A DNA stretch of 38,628 nucleotides, taken from positions 1 to 38,628 of the forward strand of contig NZ_AJLG01000023.1 of the NCBI RefSeq assembly GCF_000258495.1, in the 5' to 3' direction. This document shows, piece by piece, positions 16,672 to 24,901 of the stretch. Each line of letters begins with the position of its first letter. Position 1 is the first letter of the stretch. Both the position numbers and the translations under genes were made by a program. This DNA is from Pedobacter agri PB92. Lineage in GTDB: Bacteria; Bacteroidota; Bacteroidia; Sphingobacteriales; Sphingobacteriaceae. Under the pieces are notes generated by a model, which was not told the DNA's origin, did no database searches, and saw nothing but the letters and a program-made list of their open reading frames with translations.

Positions 16672-16713
16672 TTCTTTGCATAAACCTTTTTGAAGTTTGT
16701 TCGTTAAGCTTTT

Positions 16714-17325
16714 ATGAAACGTTTATTTATTGCTTTTGCTGCGGCACTGCTGTTTATAAGTTGTAATCAAAACAAGCCATCAGAACAAAAAACTGTTGCC
16801 GAAAAACCCGTTGCGAAGAAAACCCAGAAAGATTCAATTGAGGCTGTTGGTTTAAAGGCTTTGAAGGCGTTGAAAGAAAAAGACTATTCAGGTTTCGCTT
16901 CCTGTTTTCATCCTGTTGATGGTGTGCGGTTTTCTCCCTATGGATTTATCGATCCGACACACAAGCATGTTTTAGCTAAAGATTTTTTAGAAGCCATTGA
17001 TAAAAACTGGACCTTAACCTGGGGCCATTTCGATGGAAGTGGCGAAGCCATTAAAATGAAAGTGAAGCCATACATCGATCGGTTTATCTATAATGCTGAT
17101 TATTTAAATGCTGAGAAAAAGAGTTACGATGAATTTATCGGCCAGGGTAACACCATTAACAATTTAAAGGAAAGTTATCCGCAACTGCATTTCACGGAAT
17201 ATTATTTTAAAGGTTTTGAAGAGAAGTACAAAGGATTAGACTGGACAAGTTTAAGGTTTGTATTTAAAAAGCACGAAAATGCTTATTTCCTGGTGGCAGT
17301 AATTCACGACCAGTGGACGGTTTAG
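16714..17325 (+). CDS. Putative lipoprotein of unknown function in the ribosome cluster
   Basis: This 203-residue protein begins with a lipoprotein signal peptide; the lipobox Cys is residue 17 (LFISC). A Lys/Gln/Glu-rich linker (18-45) is followed by a compact alpha+beta domain (~46-203), with pieces such as FASCFHPVDGVRFSPYGF and YFKGFEEKYKGLDWTSLRF. The overall pattern recalls NTF2-like or DUF4440-like folds, but that is only an impression. No catalytic motif is evident. It lies 42 nt after rimM and 66 nt before trmD, so it is probably in the same transcript. A surface lipoprotein there is unrelated to ribosome assembly and may have been inserted. Confidence 0.75.
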   Translation: MKRLFIAFAAALLFISCNQNKPSEQKTVAEKPVAKKTQKDSIEAVGLKALKALKEKDYSGFASCFHPVDGVRFSPYGFIDPTHKHVLAKDFLEAIDKNWTLTWGHFDGSGEAIKMKVKPYIDRFIYNADYLNAEKKSYDEFIGQGNTINNLKESYPQLHFTEYYFKGFEEKYKGLDWTSLRFVFKKHENAYFLVAVIHDQWTV

Positions 17326-17380
17326 TGCAATCCGTCTAAAACTCCCAACCGCATCGTAGCCATCCCTTTGGGAAAAACTT

Positions 17381-17388
17381 TATATTTG
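17381..17388 (+). promoter_or_regulatory. Possible -7 promoter box just before trmD
   Basis: TATATTTG matches TAnnTTTG exactly and ends 3 nt before the trmD ATG. No -33 TTG sits at the normal distance (TTTG at 17367-17370 is only 10 nt away), so this is a weak candidate. Confidence 0.35.
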
Positions 17389-17391
17389 CAC

Positions 17392-18066
17392 ATGCGTTTC
17401 GATATTATAACCGTGCTTCCTGCTTTGTTGGAAAGTCCTTTTGCCCACTCTATTTTACAACGTGCCCAAAAAAAGGGAATTGCTGAAATTGTTGTGCATA
17501 ATTTGCGTGATTATGCAACCAATAAACAGAAAAGCGTAGATGATTATCAGTATGGTGGTGGCAGTGGAATGGTGATGAGCATTGAACCTTTTGCCGCCTG
17601 TATTGAAAAACTGCAGGCTGAGCGTGAATATGACGAGATCATTTTTATGAGTCCGGATGGTGTAACCTTAAATCAAAGCACTGCTAATGAGTTATCTATT
17701 AAAAAAAATATCATTATTCTTTGTGGTCATTATAAAGGAATCGACCAACGCATTCGCGATATTTTTGTCACCCGTGAAATTTCTGTAGGCGATTATGTTT
17801 TAAGCGGTGGAGAACTACCTGCTGCTATTGTAGTAGATGCGGTGGTTCGGTTAATTCCCGGTGTTTTAAATGATGAAACCTCTGCCCTTTCTGATAGCTT
17901 TCAGGGAGAGCTTTTAGATGCGCCGGTTTATACCCGGCCGGCCGATTGGCGTGGCCATAAAGTGCCTGATGTTTTGCTCAGCGGACATGAAGCAAAGGTG
18001 AATGAATGGCGGCATGAACAGGCATTGGAACGCACCAAAAGCCGTCGCCCTGATCTTTTGGAATAG
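17392..18066 (+). CDS. trmD: tRNA (guanine-N1-)-methyltransferase TrmD
   Basis: TrmD methylates G37 of tRNAs with SAM and prevents frameshifting. From the ATG at 17392 the protein has 224 residues, normal for the family; the upstream in-frame TTG (17368) would add eight residues before the conserved [10 protein letters not shown] start. Visible motifs are [13 protein letters not shown] (the SAM/tRNA binding region), the trefoil-knot segments [12 protein letters not shown] and [16 protein letters not shown], and the C-terminal helix [15 protein letters not shown]. It lies between the lipoprotein gene and rplS. Confidence 0.96.
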   Translation: MRFDIITVLPALLESPFAHSILQRAQKKGIAEIVVHNLRDYATNKQKSVDDYQYGGGSGMVMSIEPFAACIEKLQAEREYDEIIFMSPDGVTLNQSTANELSIKKNIIILCGHYKGIDQRIRDIFVTREISVGDYVLSGGELPAAIVVDAVVRLIPGVLNDETSALSDSFQGELLDAPVYTRPADWRGHKVPDVLLSGHEAKVNEWRHEQALERTKSRRPDLLE

Positions 18067-18203
18067 AAGCATTTACACGTTATTAATGTGGAATTCTAAA
18101 AGATTGTGGAAAAAATAAAATTAGTTTTTTTAATTGAAAAAAAATCCCTAATATTGCAATCCGAATTTCACGGGTTGAAATATCGATTTAATAGCTTAAA
18201 ATC

Positions 18204-18551
18204 ATGGATTTAGTAAAATTTGTTGAAGAGCAGGCCATCGCGAAAAAAGATTTTCCTGCGTTCAAGTCTGGCGATACAGTGAGCGTACACTATAAAATTC
18301 GCGAAGGTAATAAAGAACGTGTTCAAATTTACCAAGGTGTTGTAATCCAACGTAACAGTGCGGGTGCTAACGAAACTTTCACAGTTCGTAAAATTAGCAA
18401 CGGTGTTGGTGTTGAGCGTATTTTCCCTTTTAATTCTCCAAACATTGAGAAAGTAGAAGTGAATAGCTATGGTAAAGTTCGTAGAGCAAAATTATTCTAC
18501 TTACGTGCTTTAACTGGTAAAGCTGCTCGTATCAAATCTTTGAGAAAATAA
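18204..18551 (+). CDS. rplS: 50S ribosomal protein L19
   Basis: L19 sits at the 30S-50S interface. The 115-residue protein has the normal length and shows [26 protein letters not shown] (in parts), [19 protein letters not shown], the [17 protein letters not shown] segment and the C-terminal [18 protein letters not shown]. It closes the rpsP-rimM-trmD-rplS cluster. The 137-nt gap before it is AT-rich and may hold its own promoter (TAATATTG at 18149-18156, seven of eight matches). A terminator follows. Confidence 0.97.
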   Translation: MDLVKFVEEQAIAKKDFPAFKSGDTVSVHYKIREGNKERVQIYQGVVIQRNSAGANETFTVRKISNGVGVERIFPFNSPNIEKVEVNSYGKVRRAKLFYLRALTGKAARIKSLRK

Positions 18552-18573
18552 TATTCTTTATTATAAGATATAG

Positions 18574-18604
18574 CCTTCACGATTAATTTCGTGGAGGTTT
18601 TTTT
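18574..18604 (+). terminator. Terminator after rplS
   Basis: A 9-bp stem (18574-18582 with 18589-18597, one G-T pair) has a 6-nt loop and is followed by seven T. It ends the ribosome cluster 22 nt past the rplS stop. Confidence 0.88.
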
Positions 18605-18622
18605 GTTTATACCTTTATCTAT

Positions 18623-19795
18623 ATGTTTGATTCTGCATTTTTTGACCAAGAATTTTGGGGAAATACGGTAAAAGATTATTGCCTTTTTGGTGGGATTTTG
18701 TTATTTGGTTTAATTTTTAAACGCATTTTTTCAAAGCTTTTAAGCAAACTATTATTTAAGCTATTTAAGAGTTTCTCGCAACAATCTCACGATGAAGCCT
18801 TTGTTGCTTTGCTGGTAAAGCCTATTGAAACGTTTATCCTGCTTGCTACGTTATACCTGTCCATTAATCAACTTAAACATCCTTTAGAAGTAGCAATTTT
18901 CCATTACAGTAAACTGGTAGGAAAAACGAAAGAAGCAATTCCGGTAAGCATAGGCGATTGTATTGATCGGATATTTCTCTTCATGATCATCCTCTCCGTT
19001 TTCTGGATTATTTTAAGGATTATCGATTTTATCAGTCATGTTTTATTATTCAAAGCTTCACTTACACATAATAAATCTGATGATCAGTTGGTGCCGTTTT
19101 TAAAGGAGTTATTTAAAACCATTGTTGTTTTTATCGGCTTTTTTACTTTACTGGGCTTCGTTTTTGAGGTAAATGTATTAACATTAATTACAGGTTTAGG
19201 AATTGGAGGTATCGCGATTGCTTTGGCGGCCAAAGAGAGTTTAGAGAACCTGATTGGTTCATTCACGATATTTTTAGATAAGCCCTTTGTGGTTGGCGAT
19301 TTAGTTAAGGTAGATGGTGTGGAAGGAACGATTGAAAAGGTTGGCTTTAGAAGCACCAGGATTCGTACCTCAGAGAAAACAATGGCTACTATCCCAAACC
19401 GTGGCATGATTGATGGCGTATTGGAAAATCTTTCCCTGCGCAATCTACGTAAAGTTGCCTTTATCATTGGTTTAACCTATGAAACCAATGCTGAATCAGT
19501 AAAAAAGATCGTTTCAGAAATTGAAGATTATATTAATCAGCGGGATGGAACGGCGGATGGCAATGCGCATTTTAAAAGCTTTGGCGATTCAGGATTGAAT
19601 ATCGAAATATCTTATTTTGTTACGATTTTAGATAATGCGCAATTCCTGAAAATCAGACAGGAGATCAATCTGGAAATTATGGATATCATTGTAAGAAATA
19701 AATCTGATTTCGCTTATCCAACGCAACGTTTAATTAGCGATCGCCCATTGAATGATGATCATGATAAGGAAGTGGGAAATGATGCAACTGATTAA
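18623..19795 (+). CDS. MscS-family mechanosensitive ion channel
   Basis: The protein (390 residues) would release ions when the membrane is stretched. About four to five membrane helices lie at ~17-38, ~66-84, ~110-138, ~155-180 and the pore helix ~185-205 (GLGIGGIAIALAAKESLENL). The MscS beta domain follows, with FLDKPFVVGDLVKVDGVEGTIEKVGFRSTRIRT (split here, ~218-250) and IPNRGMIDG. A C-terminal alpha/beta domain reaches residue 360 and ends in an acidic tail. Size lies between E. coli MscS (286) and the larger members. The ATG at 18623 lies just after the rplS terminator, so its own promoter must lie within or upstream of that hairpin, or it depends on readthrough. Confidence 0.92.
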   Translation: MFDSAFFDQEFWGNTVKDYCLFGGILLFGLIFKRIFSKLLSKLLFKLFKSFSQQSHDEAFVALLVKPIETFILLATLYLSINQLKHPLEVAIFHYSKLVGKTKEAIPVSIGDCIDRIFLFMIILSVFWIILRIIDFISHVLLFKASLTHNKSDDQLVPFLKELFKTIVVFIGFFTLLGFVFEVNVLTLITGLGIGGIAIALAAKESLENLIGSFTIFLDKPFVVGDLVKVDGVEGTIEKVGFRSTRIRTSEKTMATIPNRGMIDGVLENLSLRNLRKVAFIIGLTYETNAESVKKIVSEIEDYINQRDGTADGNAHFKSFGDSGLNIEISYFVTILDNAQFLKIRQEINLEIMDIIVRNKSDFAYPTQRLISDRPLNDDHDKEVGNDATD

Positions 19796-19833
19796 ATAAT
19801 ACCAATTGGTATCTCAAGATCATTAAATAATAA

Positions 19834-19869
19834 AAAAAGCCGGTTTAGAATCTTCTAAATCGGCTTTTT
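19834..19869. terminator. Bidirectional terminator between the mscS-like gene and psd
   Basis: A 17-bp stem (19834-19850 with 19853-19869, one G-T pair) is flanked by A and T runs on both sides. It lies between two convergent genes. Confidence 0.9.
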
Positions 19870-19890
19870 AAATGTTTTATATTTTGTCGG

Positions 19891-20550
19891 TTAACTTAAT
19901 GTTGCCAACGTTGTTATTCCTCCCTTAACAACTTGGTTAAGTTCGACGTTAACCTTCGTTCCAATGGGAAGGAAAACATCTACTCTGGAGCCGAATTTAA
20001 TAAACCCGAACTGCTCTGTTTGCTTAACCTGATCTCCTTCTTTAACATACCAAACAATTCTCCGGGCTAAAGCTCCGGCAATTTGGCGGAATAATACAGG
20101 TGTTCCATTCGCATGCTCCACAACTGTAGTGGTACGTTCGTTCTCTGTAGATGATTTTGGATTCCACGCTGCCAAATATTTACCTGGATGATATTTGAAG
20201 AATTTAACCACACCAGAGATTGGATTACGGTTAATGTGAACGTTTACTGGCGACATAAAAATAGAAACCTGTAAGCGTTTATCTTTAAAATATTCGCCTT
20301 CTTCCGTTTCTTCAATTACCACAACTTTTCCATCGGCAGGGCAAATAACCAACTCTTCTCCAGCAGAAAACTGACGGCTTGGATTGCGGAAAAATTGTAA
20401 AACGATAATAAATAATGCAGCGGAGAAAATATAAATGAACCAACGTAACCAGGTCATGTCGTAATATTTATAATCAACAACAGCGTTGATAACGAAAATT
20501 AGTAAAATGGTTATTGCTATCGTAGTGTAGCCTTCTTTGTGTATGGTCAT
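19891..20550 (-). CDS. psd: Phosphatidylserine decarboxylase (short, archaetidylserine-decarboxylase-like form)
   Basis: Psd converts phosphatidylserine to phosphatidylethanolamine. The 219-residue protein is the short form, with two membrane helices at ~8-25 and ~37-53. Catalytic elements are PADGKVV with Asp73, VNVHINR with His105, HPGKY with His121, and the self-cleavage site Gly187-Ser188 in KFGSRVDVF, where Ser becomes the pyruvoyl group. All are intact. It is the last gene of a minus-strand run: AsmA-GT51, hpt (55 nt upstream), psd. Confidence 0.94.
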   Translation of the reverse strand: MTIHKEGYTTIAITILLIFVINAVVDYKYYDMTWLRWFIYIFSAALFIIVLQFFRNPSRQFSAGEELVICPADGKVVVIEETEEGEYFKDKRLQVSIFMSPVNVHINRNPISGVVKFFKYHPGKYLAAWNPKSSTENERTTTVVEHANGTPVLFRQIAGALARRIVWYVKEGDQVKQTEQFGFIKFGSRVDVFLPIGTKVNVELNQVVKGGITTLATLS

Positions 20551-20605
20551 TGTGTTAGAAATTATTCGACAAAGGTGCGAAAAATAAATTAATCGGGTTT
20601 AAAAA

Positions 20606-21148
20606 TTATCCTTCAGTTGCTCTGTAGATGTCTTTCAGGTTTCTGCCCAGGCCATTATAATCCAATCCATAACCTACAACAAATTCATTAGGGATTTCAA
20701 AACCAACGTATTCCAGTTCTTTGATATCATATTTTAAAGCGCTGGGTTTTAGTAAAAGCGAGCTTACTTTTAATGATGCCGGATTTTTTTCTTGGAGTGT
20801 CTTGATAATATGCGTTAAGGTTAAACCGGTATCGACAATGTCTTCAACAATAATAATGTCTCTTCCTTCAATATCATCTGGTAAGCCGATCAGTTCTTTT
20901 ACTTTACCACTGCTGGAAGTTCCTTCGTAGGAGGCAACACGCATAAATGCAACTTCACAGGGTACGTTAATTTCTTTTATTAAATCGGCCATGAACAAAA
21001 AACTGCCGTTCAAAATTCCAATAAATAATGGGCATTTGCCATCATAATCTACATTCATTTGAATTCCCAGTAAACGAATTCTTTTGTTTAACGTTTCATT
21101 TTCTAAAAAAATCTCGAATTCCTTATCCTCAACTTTTATTTTGTGCAT
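20606..21148 (-). CDS. hpt: Hypoxanthine phosphoribosyltransferase
   Basis: Hpt salvages hypoxanthine or guanine to IMP or GMP with PRPP. The 180-residue protein has the usual length. The PRPP loop is IIIVEDIVDTGLTL (~94-107), with its two acidic residues and the TG turn. LFIGILNGSFLFMADLI (~41-57) forms the pyrophosphate loop, and the purine-binding end has FVVGYGLDYNG. It lies 61 nt after the GT51 half-gene and 55 nt before psd on the same strand. Confidence 0.95.
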   Translation of the reverse strand: MHKIKVEDKEFEIFLENETLNKRIRLLGIQMNVDYDGKCPLFIGILNGSFLFMADLIKEINVPCEVAFMRVASYEGTSSSGKVKELIGLPDDIEGRDIIIVEDIVDTGLTLTHIIKTLQEKNPASLKVSSLLLKPSALKYDIKELEYVGFEIPNEFVVGYGLDYNGLGRNLKDIYRATEG

Positions 21149-21209
21149 GTTTTTATTGTAATATTTAATGTTGTCAGTTGAAATGTTGTAAAGCCAACAT
21201 TAAATTGTT

Positions 21210-22103
21210 TTAGCCACCATTCTCAAGTTCTCTTTCACGGCGGCGCTGTTCTCTTCGCTCCTGCCTTAACTGCTTTTTGCTTTTTGTGGTATCCGCTGGT
21301 TTAACAATTGCGGAATCCTTTTTATTCGCACCACCAAAAATCCTGTCGAAGAGATTTTTGTTTTTATCCTGCATAATTACTGGAGCCATTCCATCTTCAT
21401 CGTCATCATCAAAAGCCGTTGTATCTATTACGGCGGTATCTGGCGCCAGGTATTGGCGAAGGCCTTCTCGTAAGCGCACATTATAGAAACCATAACCCGA
21501 TGTATCACCAGGAGTTAATCCTCTTCTTGCCATGATGTTTCCCATGAACCTGAAATAATTGAACATAAATGGCTTCAAACTTCCATCCGCCATAAACTTA
21601 TACATTGATGCTTTTGGTTTAGGCACAATGCTGGCCAGAAACAAGCCATCACCAATGGTTAAATCGGCGGGCTGTTTACCAAAATAATATCTTGATGCTT
21701 CGCCAATTCCATAAATATTGCGTCCAAGCTCCATGATGTTGAAGTAAACCTCAAGCATCCGTTGTTTACTAACCAGGTGATTGTGCTCAATTAGCCATAC
21801 AATCAGAATTTCTTCTGCCTTTCGGGCCAATGTTTTCTGGCGACTCAGGTAAATATTTTTTACCAGTTGCATGCTGATGGTACTGCCACCACGCTTAAAC
21901 TTTTTCTCTTTAAAATTTACGGCAATCGATTTTCTGATCGATTCTTCTACAAAGCCGTTGTGGGTATAAAAAGAAGGGTCTTCAGCTGTTAAAACCGCAT
22001 TAATAAAGTTTTTTGAAATTGCATTTAAAGGCGTAAAATTTGGATTCTCCGGACCAATCGTGATGTCACGCATCGGTTTGCCATACTCATACGGCGTATA
22101 CAC
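21210..22103 (-). CDS. Glycosyltransferase-51 (monofunctional peptidoglycan transglycosylase) domain, 3' half of the frameshifted gene
   Basis: The 297-residue frame (GTG at 22101-22103 is only nominal) holds a complete GT51 domain that polymerises lipid II into glycan strands. The five motifs are present: TAEDPSFYTHNGF with catalytic Glu41, RGGSTISMQLVKN (~71-83), RKAEEILIVWLIE, KQRMLEVYFNIMELG, and IYGIGEASRYYFGK. No transpeptidase domain follows. The C-terminal ~90 residues are Asp-rich and then Lys/Arg/Glu-rich, low complexity. It has no membrane anchor of its own; the anchor lies in the 5' half, another sign that the two belong together. hpt starts 61 nt downstream. Confidence 0.88.
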   Translation of the reverse strand: MYTPYEYGKPMRDITIGPENPNFTPLNAISKNFINAVLTAEDPSFYTHNGFVEESIRKSIAVNFKEKKFKRGGSTISMQLVKNIYLSRQKTLARKAEEILIVWLIEHNHLVSKQRMLEVYFNIMELGRNIYGIGEASRYYFGKQPADLTIGDGLFLASIVPKPKASMYKFMADGSLKPFMFNYFRFMGNIMARRGLTPGDTSGYGFYNVRLREGLRQYLAPDTAVIDTTAFDDDDEDGMAPVIMQDKNKNLFDRIFGGANKKDSAIVKPADTTKSKKQLRQERREQRRRERELENGG

Positions 22104-23361
22104 AAATGGACTGTTTATTTTTTGTCAGATTGGTTTTTCCCCACTGTAAAATTTTGAAATTTACAGGGGTAAGCGTAGAACTGAAACGTACGCTATCAGG
22201 AATTTTTGTGTCTAAATAAAAGTTTAAATTGTATTTCACTTTGCCCTGCACTTTCAAACCATCCAGCGATTCAAATAACCCTTGCGGAAAACCATCCAAA
22301 ATCGCCTGGGCATCCTGCTCATCGGCATTAATTTTAAGTTCGTAAATTTTGTTTTTACCTAAAGTATATTTGATGTAAGGATGAATCTCTGCATTTTTTA
22401 AATATGCAGTTGACGAACTATCTAAAGCCACATAGTTTGAGCCCACCAGAACATCTGCATCCAGTTTTGCGCTTTGAACAATAATGTCGTTGCTTGCAAT
22501 TCGGGCCTGATTAATCAACATGTTTTTAACAGACCATGACCCGGATATTTTATAATCATCGCCACTGTAACCAGCATCTTTCAACTCGGTTTGCAGTGTA
22601 TCGAAACTTAGCTTAGCGTGAAGTTTGTTATTGAGATACGGAAGTTCGAGCTTCTTTCCATCGGCATAGGCCATAAAACTCAATTGCTTTTTGCCGGGCT
22701 CTACCAGTCCATCAACATGCCAGGTAGATTCACCTTCATTTACATTGATGGTCGATTTTAAATCGCCATCGTCTATAGTAGCAGTAGTGGCGAAACTTAA
22801 TTTTGCAGTGTCATGATCGTTGAACCTGAAAACCATGTTTTTCATGTCCATATCATCAGGGATTTTATACAATACCTGGTTTAAAAGGTTATTGGCAATT
22901 TCCGGGAGATTAGCTTTTCCGGTATTTTCAGTGCTATCTTTTTTCTTCCTTTTAAGGATAAAATCGATGTTACTGGTTGAATCTCTGAAAACCACACTCA
23001 CAAAGCCATTACTTAGTTCTACCTCAGCCAGTTTTACATTTCCAAAAATCAATGGAAATAGCTTCACCCCAACACTTAATTCGCTGATGTTAGATAAGGT
23101 ATCCCGATCTTTTGGAACGACAGAAATATTGGTCATTTTTACCGTACTCATGCCGGTAAATCCTGCGGAACCAATTTTGACATCAAGCCCGTAATCTTTA
23201 TTAGCCTTAGATATCGCTTTGGCCACCATTTTCTTTAAAAGCGCTTCCCTTTTACTATAGGCCACAGCACCCAAGGCAATACAAATAATTAAAAAAACAC
23301 CTAAAACCCACGCTCCGATTTTTAAATATTTTTTAGGGATCTTAATTTTTGGTATGCGCAT
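22087..23361 (-). CDS. AsmA-like membrane-anchored domain, 5' half of the frameshifted gene
   Basis: The 424-residue frame starts with a basic stretch and a membrane helix (~14-34). A long beta-rich region of AsmA/TamB type follows, with VKIGSAGFTGMSTVKMTNI and ISELSVGVKLFPLIFG and a repeat of short strands. AsmA-like proteins bridge or span the periplasm and help envelope assembly. The last ~12 residues (after TNLT) are out of frame. Read together with the GT51 half, the product would be an inner-membrane protein with a periplasmic AsmA stalk in front of a transglycosylase. The ATG at 23359-23361 is supported by the signal anchor. Divergent from mrp, 131 bp away. Confidence 0.8.
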   Translation of the reverse strand: MRIPKIKIPKKYLKIGAWVLGVFLIICIALGAVAYSKREALLKKMVAKAISKANKDYGLDVKIGSAGFTGMSTVKMTNISVVPKDRDTLSNISELSVGVKLFPLIFGNVKLAEVELSNGFVSVVFRDSTSNIDFILKRKKKDSTENTGKANLPEIANNLLNQVLYKIPDDMDMKNMVFRFNDHDTAKLSFATTATIDDGDLKSTINVNEGESTWHVDGLVEPGKKQLSFMAYADGKKLELPYLNNKLHAKLSFDTLQTELKDAGYSGDDYKISGSWSVKNMLINQARIASNDIIVQSAKLDADVLVGSNYVALDSSSTAYLKNAEIHPYIKYTLGKNKIYELKINADEQDAQAILDGFPQGLFESLDGLKVQGKVKYNLNFYLDTKIPDSVRFSSTLTPVNFKILQWGKTNLTKNKQSICVYAV

Positions 23362-23468
23362 ATAGTTGTAAAAATGGTTAATTGCTTAAACGTAACAATT
23401 AAATGTTTATTTCGTGTTAAAATTACAGTTTAAAAGCCTAAATAAAAGTATTTGTGGCTATGTTTTGT

Positions 23469-23476
23469 TAATTTTG
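23469..23476 (+). promoter_or_regulatory. Probable -7 box of the mrp promoter
   Basis: TAATTTTG matches TAnnTTTG exactly, 16 nt before the mrp ATG. The nearest TTTG (23451-23454) is only 14 nt upstream, shorter than the usual 17-23 nt spacing, so the -33 element is uncertain. Confidence 0.45.
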
Positions 23477-23492
23477 AATTTAAATTAATACA

Positions 23493-24569
23493 ATGCCAAT
23501 TAGCCCGCAACAAGTTTTAGATGCCTTGAAAAATGTTGAAGATCCCGATCTGAAAAAAGATCTGGTAACCTTGAACATGATTAAGGATTTACAGATAGCC
23601 GATAACCAAGTTAGTTTTACATTAGAGCTTACTACTCCAGCTTGCCCGATGAAGGAAATGCTAAAAAATGCCTGCACCAATGCAGTTAAACATTTCGTTT
23701 CAGCAGAAGCAGAGGTAAACATTAATGTCACTTCGAGGGTAACCCAGCCAATCAATTCATCTTCACTAGATAACATCAAAAATATTATTTTGGTTTCATC
23801 AGGAAAAGGTGGTGTGGGTAAATCTACTGTTGCGAGCAATTTAGCGGTTACTTTGGCCAAAGACGGCGCTAAAGTGGGTTTAATTGATGCAGACATTTAT
23901 GGCCCGTCGGTGCCAACCATGTTTGATTTGGTTGATGCCAAACCGGGTGCGGTAGAAACTGCAGAGGGCAAAACGAAAATTATTCCGATTGAAAAATATG
24001 GAATTAAGTTATTATCGTTAGGTTTTTTTGCAGATCCTGGTCAGCCGGTACCTTGGCGGGGGCCAATGGCTTCAAATGCCGTAAAGCAATTGTTTAATGA
24101 TACCAATTGGGGCGAATTGGATTATCTGATTGTCGATCTTCCGCCAGGAACGGGAGATATTCACATTACCATTACCCAAAGTTTTCCAATATCGGGAGCA
24201 GTGGTGGTTACTACTCCACAGCAAGTAGCTTTGGCAGATACACATAAGGGATTGGCCATGTTCCGTATGCCGGGAATTAATATTCCAATTTTGGGGGTGA
24301 TTGAAAATATGTCGTATTTTACACCTGCTGAACTGCCGGAAAATAAGTATTATATTTTTGGTAAAGGTGGTGGAACAGTGTTGGCAGAGCGATTTGATGT
24401 GCCATTTTTAGGAGAAATTCCAATTATTCAGGGCATTGCCGAGGCGGGCGACAACGGGAAACCAGTGGCTTTAAATCAAAATCCGCTTTTGGATGTTATC
24501 TTTGGAGATATTGCCAGTAAAATAGCCCAGCAAATTTCCATTAATAACGCACAAATGGCTAATTACTAA
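23493..24569 (+). CDS. apbC: Mrp/ApbC Fe-S cluster carrier ATPase
   Basis: This 358-residue P-loop ATPase is thought to carry and deliver Fe-S clusters. The N-terminal MIP18/DUF59 domain (~1-95) includes VEDPDLKKDLVTLNMI and TTPACPMKEMLKNAC. The deviant Walker A is SSGKGGVGKSTVASNLA (~107-123), and DLPPGTGDIHI (~220) is the switch region. The CxxC that bridges a cluster between two subunits in E. coli ApbC is missing: the segment reads ENMSYFTPAELPENKYYIFG. This variant is familiar from Bacteroidota, so it is probably lineage-wide rather than a defect. nfu follows 34 nt downstream. Confidence 0.94.
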   Translation: MPISPQQVLDALKNVEDPDLKKDLVTLNMIKDLQIADNQVSFTLELTTPACPMKEMLKNACTNAVKHFVSAEAEVNINVTSRVTQPINSSSLDNIKNIILVSSGKGGVGKSTVASNLAVTLAKDGAKVGLIDADIYGPSVPTMFDLVDAKPGAVETAEGKTKIIPIEKYGIKLLSLGFFADPGQPVPWRGPMASNAVKQLFNDTNWGELDYLIVDLPPGTGDIHITITQSFPISGAVVVTTPQQVALADTHKGLAMFRMPGINIPILGVIENMSYFTPAELPENKYYIFGKGGGTVLAERFDVPFLGEIPIIQGIAEAGDNGKPVALNQNPLLDVIFGDIASKIAQQISINNAQMANY

Positions 24570-24603
24570 AAAATTACTACTTTTATATTTTAAAATACAC
24601 ATA

Positions 24604-24849
24604 ATGAATTTAACAGAGCAAGTAGAACAGGCATTAGAAACCATCAGACCTTATTTAAAGGCCGATGGAGGGGATGTTTCTGTTGAAGAAATTACATCTG
24701 AAGGTACAGTAAAACTTAAGCTTTTAGGCAATTGCGGTTCATGCCCGATGAGTTTCATGACAATGAAATCAGGAATTGAGCAGGCGATTATGAAGGCTGT
24801 TCCAAGCATAACCTCAGTAGTTGCTGTAAACATGGCAGAGCAGGAATAG
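24604..24849 (+). CDS. NifU C-terminal domain (Nfu-type) Fe-S scaffold protein
   Basis: This 81-residue protein is a single Nfu domain. It binds a 4Fe-4S cluster in a dimer through the CGSC motif (residues 40-43) in the context LGNCGSCPMSFMT. RPYLKADGGDVSVEEI is the other conserved part. Lying 34 nt after mrp, it probably forms an Fe-S delivery unit with it. Confidence 0.94.
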   Translation: MNLTEQVEQALETIRPYLKADGGDVSVEEITSEGTVKLKLLGNCGSCPMSFMTMKSGIEQAIMKAVPSITSVVAVNMAEQE

Positions 24850-24888
24850 CTTTAACAATATTTAACAAGGAAGTTTTATTTTTAAAAT

Positions 24889-24896
24889 TACTTTTG
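24889..24896 (+). promoter_or_regulatory. Possible -7 box abutting the start of the next gene
   Basis: TACTTTTG matches TAnnTTTG exactly and ends 5 nt before the ATG at 24902, so transcription would start at the ATG itself. No clear TTG was seen at -33. Confidence 0.38.
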
Positions 24897-24901
24897 TCTT
24901 A

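Larger units (their letters stand above)
21210..23361 (-). pseudogene. AsmA-like/GT51 peptidoglycan transglycosylase gene with an internal one-base frameshift
   Basis: Two neighbouring open frames on the minus strand look like one gene of about 716 residues. At a run of six A (plus-strand T at 22118-22123) the first frame goes off into TKNKQSICVYAV and stops at 22087. Removing one A restores TKINSPFVYTPYEYGKP, which runs straight into the second frame; that second frame is open back to 22126 and has no ATG of its own near its start. All glycosyltransferase motifs downstream are intact, so a sequencing or assembly indel is as likely as a real mutation. The halves are described separately below. 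Confidence 0.8.

Noticed and set aside
17368..17391. Earlier TTG start for trmD
   Set aside because: It would add eight residues before the conserved [10 protein letters not shown] beginning and would place the candidate -7 box inside the coding region.
18622..18629. Perfect -7 box TATGTTTG near the mscS-like gene, with TTTG 16 nt upstream
   Set aside because: It overlaps the start codon itself (ATG at 18623), so transcription would begin inside the gene. The family needs the upstream start.
22118..22123. Programmed ribosomal frameshift at the A6 run of the AsmA-GT51 gene
   Set aside because: The shift needed is +1 (or removal of one A), no classical -1 slippery heptamer is used, and no pseudoknot or hairpin was recognised downstream. 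An indel is simpler.
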